DNA of 27,432 nucleotides from an uncultured Clostridia bacterium (GCA_905236975.1 CAJOQU010000041.1:1-27432), one strand, 5' to 3'; shown: positions 1 through 8,004, counted from the first letter of the stretch. Numbers and translations are program-made. The notes: generated from the sequence alone by a model not told the origin.

Positions 1-737
1 AAAAACCTCCCTGCCGCTTTTTTGACTAACCATTCAAACAGCAGTGAAGCCACCACGACCACAGCGGTCAGGGCAAAAACGCGCGGGGTCTCTAAATATA
101 GCTTGGAATCTTGCAAGAGCTTTCCAATGGAGGCGTCCGGGCGGCAGATCACTTCGGCCGCCACACCGGATTTCCAGGCAAAGCCCAATGCCGTGGTTGC
201 CGATGACAAAAAGGCGGGCAGGATCAGCGAAGCTTTGATCTGAAACAGTGTTTTGACTCTGCCGAGTTGAAAGACCTGCGCCATTTCAAGGAATTTGATG
301 TCGATCTCTTTCATAGCGGTCTCGACCCCGGACCAGATCAAGGGCAGTACCATTAAAAAGGCGATAAAGGCGGGCAGTACCCGACTTGGAAACCAAAAAA
401 AGGCCAAAATAATAAACGAAGCGACCGGCACCGACCGGATGACATGAAGCAAGGGAGAGGTAATGGCTTTGAAAATCGTGAGTTGAATCGACAGCATCGC
501 TCCGGCCACGCCGCACAAGACCCCTGCACAATATCCCACCATAATGCGCAGGACGGAGGCGCTCACGGCATGCCAAAAATCAGCCGTTTTACCAAAATCC
601 GCCAACGCCGTCGCAGTCGCCGCGGGGCCGGGCAGCAAGATTTCCTGCCCGATTCCCATGGCGGCCAGCTGCCAAACCAAGAGCCATAACAGTGAAACAG
701 CAACAGCTTTGAGAAAAGCTTTAAGATTGAGCTTCAT
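1..737 (-). CDS. ABC transporter permease, SsuC/TauC type (partial, runs off left edge)
   Basis: Reading the minus strand from the ATG at 737 gives an uninterrupted frame of 245 codons to the window edge, so the 3' end is missing. The product begins MKLNLKAFLK, has several hydrophobic segments, and shows the cytoplasmic EAA-loop pattern of binding-protein-dependent permeases (EMAQVFQLGRVKTLFQ, then a Pro eleven residues later). This loop docks the ATPase. The start lies inside the 3' end of the substrate-binding lipoprotein gene, a 17-base overlap that implies co-translation. No strong ribosome binding site is visible, as expected for a coupled gene. The family imports sulfonates, taurine, nitrate, pyrimidine precursors and similar small molecules; the substrate cannot be told here. 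The ATPase gene is presumably beyond position 1. Confidence 0.88.
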   Translation of the reverse strand, partial: MKLNLKAFLKAVAVSLLWLLVWQLAAMGIGQEILLPGPAATATALADFGKTADFWHAVSASVLRIMVGYCAGVLCGVAGAMLSIQLTIFKAITSPLLHVIRSVPVASFIILAFFWFPSRVLPAFIAFLMVLPLIWSGVETAMKEIDIKFLEMAQVFQLGRVKTLFQIKASLILPAFLSSATTALGFAWKSGVAAEVICRPDASIGKLLQDSKLYLETPRVFALTAVVVVASLLFEWLVKKAAGRF

Positions 738-1722
738 AATAGAAATTGTCATCCGGCAATTTACCGCCGATGATGGAGGGCGAAACCTCGTACAAAAATT
801 TCAGGTAGGCAGACAGATCGGTCTTCATTTCCGACCCGGTTTCAAACACAATATGACAATAGGGAATGGCTTTGGCCGCAATGTCCGCATCGGCCACAAC
901 ACCGTATTTTGCGCATAACTTGCCGGCTGTGTCGGGGTCGTTGTTTACGGCATAAACGGAATCCTTGTAGTCTTTTAAAAACTGTGCGACCGCTTCGGGG
1001 TGTTCCTCAGCGTAGGCCCTTCTCACAACAACACAGCCCATCACAAGCCGGGTGTCGGAAATTTTGCTCCAGGCGTCGTTCACATCCAGTTTTATCTCGG
1101 CGCCGGGGTCTTTAAGAATAATGGCGGTGGCTGACGGTTGGGGAGCTACGGCGATGGCACGTTCGTTTTGTGTAAAAACGGTTACAAGCTCGGCCGGTTC
1201 GGAAACAAAGGACAACTTCACGTCCTGCCCGACTGTCAGGCCGTTTTTTTCTAACAAATAGCGAATGATATATTCGGGGTTGGCGCCCTGCCCGGTCGCA
1301 TAAACGGTCGAGCCCCTCAGCGAGGCAAGGTTATCCGTATCGACGCCCTTGGTCACAACGCAAAGAACTCCCAGTGTGTTGACCGCCAGCACCTGAATGC
1401 TGTTATTGCTTTTTTGGTAAAGGGCAGCGGCGAGATTGGTGGAGATGGCCGCGATATCGGCTTCGCCTCCGGTGAGCTTCGCCACAATCTCGTCATTGGT
1501 GCCGACGGTGGTAAAATGATAAGCAAAATCTGTTTTGCCGTCTTCGGCTTTTTGCATCAGCGGGGTTAATCCCATTCCGGTGGGACCGTTGATGGCTGTT
1601 ACCCGGCAGACGGCGGAAGTCGGGAAAGGATCGGCCTTTGGGTCGGATTCCGTTTTTTCACCGCAAGCGGCAAGCGATAACCATATGAAGGCCGTCAACA
1701 AAAAGCAAAACCATTTTTTCAT
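721..1722 (-). CDS. ABC transporter substrate-binding lipoprotein (NMT1/TauA/SsuA-like)
   Basis: The product has 333 aa. The N-terminus is a lipoprotein signal peptide: MKKW, a hydrophobic stretch, then lipobox LAAC with the lipidated Cys at residue 20. The mature part reads like an NMT1/SsuA-type periplasmic-binding fold: an early TAINGPTGMGL loop, a GGEADIAAISTNLAA segment lining the ligand site, and late SDTRLVMGCVVVRR and QFLKDYKDSVYAV segments. It would capture a small organic ligand outside the membrane and hand it to the overlapping permease. The ATG at 1722 is preceded by AAAGGA at suitable distance. The ligand is unknown; a thiamine-precursor, sulfonate or aromatic-acid binder would all fit. 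Confidence 0.85.
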   Translation of the reverse strand: MKKWFCFLLTAFIWLSLAACGEKTESDPKADPFPTSAVCRVTAINGPTGMGLTPLMQKAEDGKTDFAYHFTTVGTNDEIVAKLTGGEADIAAISTNLAAALYQKSNNSIQVLAVNTLGVLCVVTKGVDTDNLASLRGSTVYATGQGANPEYIIRYLLEKNGLTVGQDVKLSFVSEPAELVTVFTQNERAIAVAPQPSATAIILKDPGAEIKLDVNDAWSKISDTRLVMGCVVVRRAYAEEHPEAVAQFLKDYKDSVYAVNNDPDTAGKLCAKYGVVADADIAAKAIPYCHIVFETGSEMKTDLSAYLKFLYEVSPSIIGGKLPDDNFYYEAQS

Positions 1723-1776
1723 TATGCGTCATTCCTTTCATTTGCGCCGCGGATAGGGCGCAGATTGCCTTATTAT

Positions 1777-1792
1777 CGTTTCCGTTGAAACG
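1777..1792. repeat. Short perfect inverted repeat between dac gene and ABC operon
   Basis: CGTTTC, a 4-base loop CGTT, then GAAACG. It lies 55 bases upstream of the lipoprotein start. On the minus strand the hairpin is preceded, not followed, by a T run, so it is a poor terminator for the upstream carboxypeptidase gene. It could be an operator for the ABC operon or chance. No convincing promoter was found beside it. Confidence 0.35.
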
Positions 1793-1837
1793 AAAAAATA
1801 ATCAGAGGAATGGCATAGATGAAAAAATTTATATAAA

Positions 1838-2950
1838 TTATTTTGCAAATTGTTTATAAAGATCGATTTGTCCGAAAACGGCCGGCCAGCGGGAGGAATT
1901 TTTTAAGGTAACGGCAATATACTCCGTTTGGGTGGTATTGTTTTGCCCGAAGGAGGCAATGCAGAATTTAGATTCATTCACAAAGCCGGTTTTGCCGCCC
2001 ACAATGGTGGCGGTTTCCGGTTCGGTACCATACATATAACTAAATAACGTGCTGGTCAGTTTAATACCGTCGGGGTGTTGCTCGGTGGCGGCGGTGGTGT
2101 GCTGGAAGGTGGAAAGCACGGTGCGACAAATCTCATTATTCATGGCGGCCTGTAAAATCACCGCGATGTCATACGCACTGGAGTAGTGGTCGGCGTCATA
2201 CAGTCCGGTCACATTGGTAAAATGGGTATCTTCAAGGCCAAGCGCAGCCGCTTTTTGATTCATCAGCCGCACAAAGCCTTCTTCACTGCCGGCAAGGCGA
2301 AAGGCCAGCCCCAGCGCCGCGTCGGCGCCCGATTCCAAAATCGTGCCGTAAAGCAGGTCGGTCATGGTGATCTTTTCCCCGGGAGAGAACCCCACCGCGC
2401 TGGCCTCCTTTAAAAACACGGCATCGGTAATTTCAATGGTCATGGTAAAAGTATCGCTGTAATTTTCAATTTGTTCGGTCGCGACCAGCACGGTCATGAT
2501 TTTGGTCAGCGAGGCAGGGTGCAGTCTTTGATGCGGTGCGCGGCGTGCGATGACTTCCTGTGTGACGGTATTGATCACAATGGCGCTTTCGGCATCGTTG
2601 TCACTCGGAATATCGACCGTTGCGCCCGTTTCGGTAAAGGCGATCACCGCCGGAACATCGGTTTGGGTTTGATCGGCCTCAATGTGACTTTCGGTTTGGC
2701 CGCCGGAAACCTTAGGGGTACTGCTTTTGCCTTTTTTTGCAAACAGCACGATCAGCAGCACGACCGCCAGAATGATTGCTAAAAGAGCGATGAAAAACTG
2801 CGGGCGCAGCCGAATGACCCGAAAGCGGCGCGACGGGGGGTTCGGCCGGGATCGCGGTGCGGCGGGGGAGGATGATTTTTGGCTTTTCAGCCGGTTTTCC
2901 AACGACTGAAAATAATCGTGATAATCCTGGTGATGAAACGGATCTGACAT
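1838..2950 (-). CDS. Membrane-anchored D-alanyl-D-alanine carboxypeptidase (peptidase S11)
   Basis: The 370-aa product trims the terminal D-Ala from peptidoglycan pentapeptides outside the membrane. The catalytic SxxK is S147-L-T-K150 and the KTG triad is K320-T-G. The second motif, usually SxN, reads S207-G-A209-D. Residues 1-50 are polar, Pro/Arg-rich and probably cytoplasmic. Residues about 51-70 form one membrane segment, so this is a type II anchor and not a cleaved signal peptide plus C-terminal anchor as in classical DacA/DacF. The start is the ATG at 2950, with GGAG six bases upstream; an in-frame TTG four codons earlier overlaps that ribosome binding site and is rejected. It has its own promoter and is divergent from the ribosomal operon. 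Confidence 0.9.
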   Translation of the reverse strand: MSDPFHHQDYHDYFQSLENRLKSQKSSSPAAPRSRPNPPSRRFRVIRLRPQFFIALLAIILAVVLLIVLFAKKGKSSTPKVSGGQTESHIEADQTQTDVPAVIAFTETGATVDIPSDNDAESAIVINTVTQEVIARRAPHQRLHPASLTKIMTVLVATEQIENYSDTFTMTIEITDAVFLKEASAVGFSPGEKITMTDLLYGTILESGADAALGLAFRLAGSEEGFVRLMNQKAAALGLEDTHFTNVTGLYDADHYSSAYDIAVILQAAMNNEICRTVLSTFQHTTAATEQHPDGIKLTSTLFSYMYGTEPETATIVGGKTGFVNESKFCIASFGQNNTTQTEYIAVTLKNSSRWPAVFGQIDLYKQFAK

Positions 2951-2980
2951 AGCGTACTCCAAAATAAATAGAATACCTGT

Positions 2981-3009
2981 ATTATACTATATGGAAGGTA
3001 GAATTTCCA
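2981..3009 (-). promoter_or_regulatory. Sigma-A promoter of the carboxypeptidase gene
   Basis: On the minus strand the -35 TGGAAA (3004-3009) is separated by 17 bases from a perfect -10 TATAAT (2981-2986). The start codon is about 30 bases downstream of the -10. Confidence 0.65.
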
Positions 3010-3019
3010 GTCCTGCGTA

Positions 3020-3086
3020 AATTTTTTGAAAAAATTTCAAAATTTTCAAAAAAAAGCTTGCATTCATCCGTAAGATGTGATATTCT
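3020..3086 (+). promoter_or_regulatory. Promoter of the S10-spc-alpha operon with A/T-rich upstream element
   Basis: The -35 TTGCAT (3058-3063) is followed by a 17-base spacer and the -10 TATTCT (3081-3086). Just upstream, about 3021-3055, lies a run of phased A and T tracts resembling an UP element, as expected for a strong growth-rate-dependent promoter. Transcription would begin near 3093, leaving a leader of about 275 bases before rpsJ. No other promoter of this quality is seen inside the ribosomal cluster, so this one probably drives most of it. Confidence 0.75.
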
Positions 3087-3092
3087 ATATGA

Positions 3093-3368
3093 GCATGCTG
3101 TGAGAGTATGGCATGTTACATGCGTTGATGCGGGAGGTGGCCGACCGCCGAGTCGGGAAATTTCCGCGGAGTATGTCCGATTTTTAAACCGGGCGAAAAG
3201 AAAGGAAGTACAACTGGGATCTTGCGGCCCTTTGTACAACGGCGGAGCGATCCGCTGTCCGGAATTGTCTGAAACCCCAGCAATTACCGGTTTTTATAAT
3301 GTGCTTTGAAGAAAAACACGGCACGTTGTAAGTTTTGCCCGCCAACTACTTAAGGAGGCGAATTTCAC
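3093..3368 (+). promoter_or_regulatory. Structured 5' leader of the ribosomal operon
   Basis: No convincing gene lies in this stretch, but it is full of foldable segments. GCATG/CATGC sits near 3110. GGTGG/CCGCC and CCGAC/GTCGG near 3136-3155 are alternative pairings. GTACAA/TTGTAC around an inner GGG/CCC lies near 3208-3237. ACGGCGGA-GCGA-TCCGCTGT (3239-3258) is closed by a GNRA tetraloop. The last element is the intrinsic terminator listed separately. The layout, long leader plus hairpins plus terminator before the first gene, is that of autogenous or attenuation control of ribosomal proteins. In E. coli the L4 protein acts on the S10 leader; which protein acts here is unknown. Confidence 0.6.
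3259..3295 (+). terminator. Intrinsic terminator (attenuator) upstream of rpsJ
   Basis: CCGGAATTG (3259-3267) pairs with CAATTACCGG (3281-3290) with one bulged A. A T5 run follows (3291-3295). It lies 74 bases before the rpsJ start and downstream of the operon promoter, so unregulated it would reduce transcription of the whole cluster. Confidence 0.65.
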
Positions 3369-3680
3369 ATGGCAGTGAAAGAAAAAATCCGTATTCGTAT
3401 CAAAGGGTATGACCACGCGCTTGTCGACCAGTCCGCTGAAAAAATAGTGGAAACCGCTAAACGTACAGGTGCCAGAGTGTCCGGCCCGGTACCGCTTCCC
3501 ACCGAAAGGGAAGTTGTTACCATTCTCCGTGCTGTTCATAAATATAAAGACAGCCGCGAGCAGTTTGAAACGAGAACGCACAAAAGGCTCATTGATATTC
3601 TCAAGCCCTCAAACAAAACGGTTGAGGCTTTGACCAATCTTGAGCTCCCCGCCGGTGTCGAGATTGAGATCAAGTTATAG
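3369..3680 (+). CDS. rpsJ: 30S ribosomal protein S10 (uS10)
   Basis: The product has 103 aa, normal length, first gene of the S10 operon. It binds the 3' major (head) domain of 16S rRNA. In many bacteria it also acts as NusE in antitermination complexes. The sequence shows the IRIRIKGYDH start, SGPVPLPTE hinge and KRLIDILKPS segment of S10. AAGGAGG lies ten bases before the ATG. Confidence 0.99.
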   Translation: MAVKEKIRIRIKGYDHALVDQSAEKIVETAKRTGARVSGPVPLPTEREVVTILRAVHKYKDSREQFETRTHKRLIDILKPSNKTVEALTNLELPAGVEIEIKL

Positions 3681-3706
3681 GTTCCGTCCCGCACAGGCTC
3701 GGTCAA

Positions 3707-3720
3707 GTTGGGAAACCAAC
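3707..3720 (+). other. GNRA-tetraloop hairpin in the rpsJ-rplC spacer
   Basis: GTTGG-GAAA-CCAAC, perfect 5-bp stem closed by a GAAA tetraloop. No T run follows, so it is not a terminator. It lies just upstream of the rplC ribosome binding site. Confidence 0.6.
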
Positions 3721-3745
3721 CAATAACCAAAGGAGGAAATGAAAC

Positions 3746-4378
3746 ATGCAAAAAGGAATCGTTGGCAAAAAGCTTGGTATGACCCAGCTTTTTGACGCAA
3801 ACGGAAACGTCGTCCCGGTTACGGTGATTGAGGCAGGCCCCTGCGTCATCGCCCAAAAAAAGACCGTTGAGAACGACGGATATGACGCGGTACAGGTGGG
3901 CTACGGCGACCTGAAAGCGTCGAAGGTGACCAAACCCATGAAAGGCCATTTCGGCAAGGGTGACGTTGCTCCCAAAAAGGTATTGCGCGAGTTCCGCTTT
4001 GAAGACATCAGCGCCATGAATGTAGGCGACATCATCAAGGCAGACATTTTCGCGGAAGGCGACGCGGTAGACGTGCGCGGCACTTCCAAAGGTAAAGGCT
4101 ACGCCGGCACCATTAAACGCTGGAATTTCGGAAGACTGAAAGAGAGCCACGGTACAGGCCCGGTTCATCGCCACGGCGGTTCTTTGGGCGCCTGCTCCAG
4201 CCCGTCAAGGGTCTTCAAAGGCAAGAAGATGGCCGGTCACCTTGGTAACGAGCGTGTGACCGTTCAGAATCTGAATGTCGTTAAGGTTGACGCCGAAAAG
4301 AATATCATTGCCGTAAAGGGCGCCGTTCCCGGCCCCAAAGGCGGAATCGTGGTTCTTTTCAACAGCGTGAAAGCCTAA
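3746..4378 (+). CDS. rplC: 50S ribosomal protein L3 (uL3)
   Basis: The 210-aa protein is an early assembly protein of the large subunit that reaches toward the peptidyl transferase centre. It starts MQKGIVGKKLGMTQLF and carries the conserved late segment GGSLGACSSPSRVFKGKKM. The 65-base gap after rpsJ holds a tetraloop hairpin and an AAAGGAGG ribosome binding site. Confidence 0.99.
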   Translation: MQKGIVGKKLGMTQLFDANGNVVPVTVIEAGPCVIAQKKTVENDGYDAVQVGYGDLKASKVTKPMKGHFGKGDVAPKKVLREFRFEDISAMNVGDIIKADIFAEGDAVDVRGTSKGKGYAGTIKRWNFGRLKESHGTGPVHRHGGSLGACSSPSRVFKGKKMAGHLGNERVTVQNLNVVKVDAEKNIIAVKGAVPGPKGGIVVLFNSVKA

Positions 4379-4396
4379 GGGAAGGAGTGTTAAATT

Positions 4397-5020
4397 ATGC
4401 CTAATATAGCAGTAGTCGACATGACGGGCAAAAGCGTTGGCGAAATCACCTTGAGCGACGCGATCTTCGGGATCGACCCGAATGCGACCGTTATGCATGC
4501 GGCAGTTGTCAATTATCTTGCCAATCAACGTCAGGGCACACAATCCACTCTGACCCGTACCGAGGTCTCGGGCGGCGGCAAAAAGCCGTGGCGCCAAAAG
4601 GGAACAGGTCATGCGCGCCAGGGTTCCACCCGTGCTCCCCAATGGAGACACGGCGGCGTGGTACACGCGCCGAAGCCGAGAGATTATTCTTACACTCTCA
4701 ACAAAAAAGTGCGCAGATTAGCTTTGAAATCGGCCTTGTCCGATAAGGTGCTTTCGGGCGACCTTATTGTTCTGGACGAACTCAAGCTGGAGGAATATAA
4801 GACCAAAACGGTCGTCGAATGCTTAAAGGCAATCGGCGCGGGCAAGAAGACCCTCATCGTGCTGGAAGACAATAACGCTTTCGCCGTAAAGAGCATTGCC
4901 AATATCGCGGGCGCGAAATCTGCACAGGTCAACACCATCAACACCTATGACATTATCAACGCCGACACGCTGGTGATCGTCAAAGGCGCTGTTGCTAAGA
5001 TCGAGGAGGTGTATGCATAA
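4397..5020 (+). CDS. rplD: 50S ribosomal protein L4 (uL4)
   Basis: The 207-aa protein binds 23S rRNA and lines the nascent peptide tunnel with its extended loop. The loop segment KKPWRQKGTGHARQGSTRAP is clear. In E. coli L4 also represses the S10 operon by binding its leader, so it is the first candidate regulator of the folded leader seen here. The stop TAA shares one base with the rplW start (TAATG), a sign of translational coupling. Confidence 0.99.
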   Translation: MPNIAVVDMTGKSVGEITLSDAIFGIDPNATVMHAAVVNYLANQRQGTQSTLTRTEVSGGGKKPWRQKGTGHARQGSTRAPQWRHGGVVHAPKPRDYSYTLNKKVRRLALKSALSDKVLSGDLIVLDELKLEEYKTKTVVECLKAIGAGKKTLIVLEDNNAFAVKSIANIAGAKSAQVNTINTYDIINADTLVIVKGAVAKIEEVYA

Positions 5021-5313
5021 TGAAACCCGCACAGGATATCATTATCGCTCCGATCATTACCGAAAAGAGCATGTCGGGCATATCCGATAAAAAATACACC
5101 TTTAAAGTAGCGAAAGATTCCAATAAAATCGAAATTGCGAACGCTGTGGAAGAACTGTTCAAGGTCAAGGTCGCTAAGGTCAACACCGTGAACGTGCGCG
5201 GCAAGCAAAGAAGAATGGGTCGCTACAGCGGGTACACGGCCGCTTGGAAAAAGGCTGTCGTAACCCTGAAGGCCGATTCAAAACCCATTGAGTTTTTTGA
5301 TGGATTGATTTGA
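5020..5313 (+). CDS. rplW: 50S ribosomal protein L23 (uL23)
   Basis: The 97-aa protein sits at the tunnel exit and docks SRP and trigger factor. It begins MKPAQDIIIAPIITEKS and contains the VNVRGKQRRMGRYSG loop. The start overlaps the rplD stop by one base, and its GAGGAGGTG ribosome binding site lies inside the last codons of rplD. Confidence 0.98.
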   Translation: MKPAQDIIIAPIITEKSMSGISDKKYTFKVAKDSNKIEIANAVEELFKVKVAKVNTVNVRGKQRRMGRYSGYTAAWKKAVVTLKADSKPIEFFDGLI

Positions 5314-5324
5314 TAATGGGTTTG

Positions 5325-5374
5325 GGAAATCGCTGATTTCGATTTCCGGTGATGTATGAAGTCAAAAAGACTTC
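5325..5374 (+). other. Two perfect hairpins in the rplW-rplB spacer
   Basis: First hairpin: GGAAATCG (5325-5332) with CGATTTCC (5340-5347), 7-base loop. Second: GAAGTC (5358-5363) with GACTTC (5369-5374), A5 loop. Neither has a T tract. They fill most of an unusually long spacer (89 bases) for this operon and end 14 bases before the rplB ribosome binding site. They may stabilise, process or regulate the mRNA. Confidence 0.6.
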
Positions 5375-5402
5375 GCTAAGCCAAATTAGGAGAGTGAAAC
5401 AA

Positions 5403-6233
5403 ATGGCAATCAAATTTTACAAGCCGACTACGCCGGGCCGCCGTAATATGACCACCATGGATTATTCCGGTCTTTCCAAGGTCGCCCCGGAGAGAAGCTT
5501 GCTTGAGCCTATCAAAAAGAACGCCGGGCGCAACAGCTACGGCCGAATCACCGTTCGCCACAGAGGCGGCGGCAACCGCAGAAAATACAGAGTGATCGAT
5601 TTCAAGAGAGAGCGTTTTGGCATTCCCGCCACGGTGCAGACTTTGGAATACGATCCCAACCGCTCCGCATTTATCGCGTTGGTACAATATGAAGACGGGG
5701 AGAAGCGTTACATCATTGCTCCGCAGGATTTGAAAGTGGGCGATGTCATTATCAGCGGACCTGAGGCTGACATTAAGCCCGGCAACGCACTGCCGCTTAT
5801 CAACATCCCCGTGGGTACTTTCCTTCACAATATTGAGCTGTATCCCGGTAAGGGCGCTCAGCTTGCCCGTTCGGCCGGTAACACCGCTCAGTTAATGGCG
5901 AAGGAAAACGGCATGGCGCTTTTGCGTCTGCCTTCCGGCGAGCTGCGTAACGTTCCGGCCAAATGTATGGCAACGGTCGGCGTGGTATCCAACCCGGATC
6001 ACGCCAATGTCAACTACGGCAAGGCCGGCCGCAAGCGCCACATGGGCTGGCGCCCGACCGTCCGCGGTTCTGTTATGAACCCGTGCGATCACCCGCACGG
6101 CGGTGGTGAGGGTAAATCACCCATCGGCCGTCCCGGCCCTGTAACCCCGTGGGGTAAACCCGCTTTGGGTTATAAGACCCGCAAGAAGAACAAGCAGACC
6201 GATCAATATATCGTAAAGCGCCGTAACAAATAA
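5403..6233 (+). CDS. rplB: 50S ribosomal protein L2 (uL2)
   Basis: The 276-aa protein is an rRNA-binding protein needed for subunit joining and peptidyl transferase activity. The N-terminus MAIKFYKPTTPGRRNMT and the functional NPCDHPHGGGEGKSPIG segment with its conserved His are intact. I chose the ATG at 5403, which follows TAGGAG and matches the family N-terminus. An upstream in-frame ATG at 5349 would add 18 non-homologous residues and run through both spacer hairpins. Confidence 0.98.
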   Translation: MAIKFYKPTTPGRRNMTTMDYSGLSKVAPERSLLEPIKKNAGRNSYGRITVRHRGGGNRRKYRVIDFKRERFGIPATVQTLEYDPNRSAFIALVQYEDGEKRYIIAPQDLKVGDVIISGPEADIKPGNALPLINIPVGTFLHNIELYPGKGAQLARSAGNTAQLMAKENGMALLRLPSGELRNVPAKCMATVGVVSNPDHANVNYGKAGRKRHMGWRPTVRGSVMNPCDHPHGGGEGKSPIGRPGPVTPWGKPALGYKTRKKNKQTDQYIVKRRNK

Positions 6234-6254
6234 GCCGACGAAAGGAGATTCATG

Positions 6255-6530
6255 ATGGGAAGAAGCGTTAAAAAGGGCCCTTATGTGCAGGAAGTTCTGC
6301 TCAAAAGAGTCAAGGAAATGAACGAGACCGGCGAAAAGCGTGTTTTAAAAACCTGGAGCCGTTCGTCAACCATATTCCCCGATTTCGTCGGACATACCTT
6401 TGCCGTGCATGACGGTCGTAAACACGTTCCGGTTTATGTCACAGAGGATATGGTTGGTCACAAGCTCGGTGAATTTGCTCCGACAAGAACCTTTAAAGGT
6501 CATGCCGGTTCCAAAACCACCGGTAAGTAA
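6255..6530 (+). CDS. rpsS: 30S ribosomal protein S19 (uS19)
   Basis: The 91-aa protein lies in the head of the small subunit and contacts S13 and the A-site finger. Starts MGRSVKKGPYV. Two consecutive ATGs exist at 6252 and 6255; the second gives the usual N-terminus and better spacing from AAAGGAG at 6241-6247. The HVPVYVTEDMVGHKLGEFAP core is typical. Confidence 0.97.
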   Translation: MGRSVKKGPYVQEVLLKRVKEMNETGEKRVLKTWSRSSTIFPDFVGHTFAVHDGRKHVPVYVTEDMVGHKLGEFAPTRTFKGHAGSKTTGK

Positions 6531-6553
6531 GCGGCTGAAAGGAGAGTTACACT

Positions 6554-6892
6554 ATGGAAGCAAGGGCTACACTGAAATATGCCCGCATTTCACCCCGTAA
6601 GGTGAAGATTGTTTTGGATCTGATCCGCAATCAAGACGCCGATAAGGCAATGGCTATCCTCAAATTCACTCCTAAGTCTGCTTGCGAGTATTTGGAGAAG
6701 CTGTTGGCATCGGCCATAGCGAATGCAGAAAACAATCACAACATGGATGTTTCAAGGTTATACGTCGCGGAGTGCTACGTCTCCCCCGGGCCGACCCTCA
6801 AAAGGATCCGTCCGAAGGATCATGGCAGAGCGCATAGAATCTTAAAAAGAACCAGCCATGTTACCATCGTTCTGAAAGAACGGGAAATTTAA
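6554..6892 (+). CDS. rplV: 50S ribosomal protein L22 (uL22)
   Basis: The 112-aa protein shares the narrow part of the peptide tunnel with L4. The starting segment YARISPRKVKIVLDLIR and the C-terminal beta-hairpin RIRPKDHGRAHRILKRTSH are intact, with no deletion of the kind that gives macrolide resistance. Preceded by GAAAGGAG. Confidence 0.98.
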   Translation: MEARATLKYARISPRKVKIVLDLIRNQDADKAMAILKFTPKSACEYLEKLLASAIANAENNHNMDVSRLYVAECYVSPGPTLKRIRPKDHGRAHRILKRTSHVTIVLKEREI

Positions 6893-6910
6893 GAAGGAGG
6901 TTACAACATT

Positions 6911-7576
6911 ATGGGCCAAAAAGTCAATCCGCACGGTTTCCGTGTTGGCGTTATTAAAAACTGGGACTCACGTTGGTTTGTCAATGATCGCGATTTCGGC
7001 GATACATTGGTCGAGGACTATAACCTCCGGAAATACCTGAAGAAGACCTTGTATTCGGCGGGTATTGCGAAAATCGAGATCGAACGTGACGCCAAGCGCG
7101 TAAGACTGCATATCCACTGCGCAAAGCCGGGTATGGTCATTGGGCGCAACGGCAGCGAAATCGAAAAGCTGCGCGTCAACTGTCAGAAAATGCTGGGCAA
7201 ACCGGTCATCATCAACATTGTTGAAATCAAAAATCCGGATACGAACGCCACGCTGGTTGCCGAAAACATTGCGGCACAGCTTGAAAAACGTATCTCTTTC
7301 CGCCGCGCCATGAAGCTTGCCATGGGCAGAGCCATGAGACTTGGCGTGAAGGGGATCAAAACACAGGTCTCGGGACGTCTTGGCGGCGCCGAGATCGCAC
7401 GAAGCGAACAATATCACGAGGGAACCATTCCGCTTCAGACCTTACGGGCAGACATTGACTACGGTTTTGCCGAAGCCAACACCACCTATGGCCGCATCGG
7501 CGTAAAGGTTTGGATTTACAAGGGCGAGGTTCTTGCCGATAATCGCAGGACGAAAAAAGAAGGAGGAGCTCGCTAA
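6911..7576 (+). CDS. rpsC: 30S ribosomal protein S3 (uS3)
   Basis: The 221-aa protein binds mRNA at the entry tunnel and helps unwind it. The type II KH domain carries GRNG at residues 78-81. The N-terminus MGQKVNPHGFRVGVI and the late ADIDYGFAEA segment are standard. The TAA stop shares its last A with the rplP start. Confidence 0.99.
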   Translation: MGQKVNPHGFRVGVIKNWDSRWFVNDRDFGDTLVEDYNLRKYLKKTLYSAGIAKIEIERDAKRVRLHIHCAKPGMVIGRNGSEIEKLRVNCQKMLGKPVIINIVEIKNPDTNATLVAENIAAQLEKRISFRRAMKLAMGRAMRLGVKGIKTQVSGRLGGAEIARSEQYHEGTIPLQTLRADIDYGFAEANTTYGRIGVKVWIYKGEVLADNRRTKKEGGAR

Positions 7577-8004
7577 TGTTAATGCCTAAACGCGTGAAAT
7601 ACCGCAGAGTACACCGCGGTCGTCTCACCGGAACAGCCTCACGCGGGATCACCGTGACGCACGGCGATTTCGGCCTGCAGGCGTTGGAACCCGCGTGGAT
7701 CACCTCCAATCAGATCGAGGCTGCCCGTATTGCCATGACCCGTTATATTAAACGTGGCGGTCAGGTATGGATCAAGATCTTCCCCGACAAGCCCATCACC
7801 GAAAAACCGGCCGAGACCCGAATGGGTTCCGGTAAAGGTTCGCCCGAATACTGGGTGGCTGTGGTCAAGCCCGGCCGCATCATGTTCGAAATCGGCGGCG
7901 TCAGTGAAGAACTGGCTCGTGAGGCTATGCGTCTTGCGGCCAACAAGCTGCCGATCAAGTGCAAGTTTGTCACCAAAGAGGAAACGGGGGGTGAGCAGGC
8001 ATGA
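7576..8004 (+). CDS. rplP: 50S ribosomal protein L16 (uL16)
   Basis: The 142-aa protein packs against A-site tRNA and is needed for late large-subunit assembly. Starts MLMPKRVKYRRVHRGR, overlapping the rpsC stop by one base, with AGGAGG inside rpsC. The MGSGKGSPEYWVAVVKPGR segment is intact. The last four bases overlap rpmC (ATGA). Confidence 0.99.
   Translation: MLMPKRVKYRRVHRGRLTGTASRGITVTHGDFGLQALEPAWITSNQIEAARIAMTRYIKRGGQVWIKIFPDKPITEKPAETRMGSGKGSPEYWVAVVKPGRIMFEIGGVSEELAREAMRLAANKLPIKCKFVTKEETGGEQA

Noticed and set aside
286..576. 96-codon minus-strand frame within the permease region
   Set aside because: It is in a different frame from the permease, which has clear family motifs over the same bases.
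1777..1792. Terminator for the carboxypeptidase gene
   Set aside because: The inverted repeat has its T run on the wrong side for minus-strand transcription.
3058..3309. 83-codon open frame across the S10 leader
   Set aside because: It begins with TTG inside the -35 box, has no ribosome binding site and resembles no protein; the region is better explained as structured RNA.
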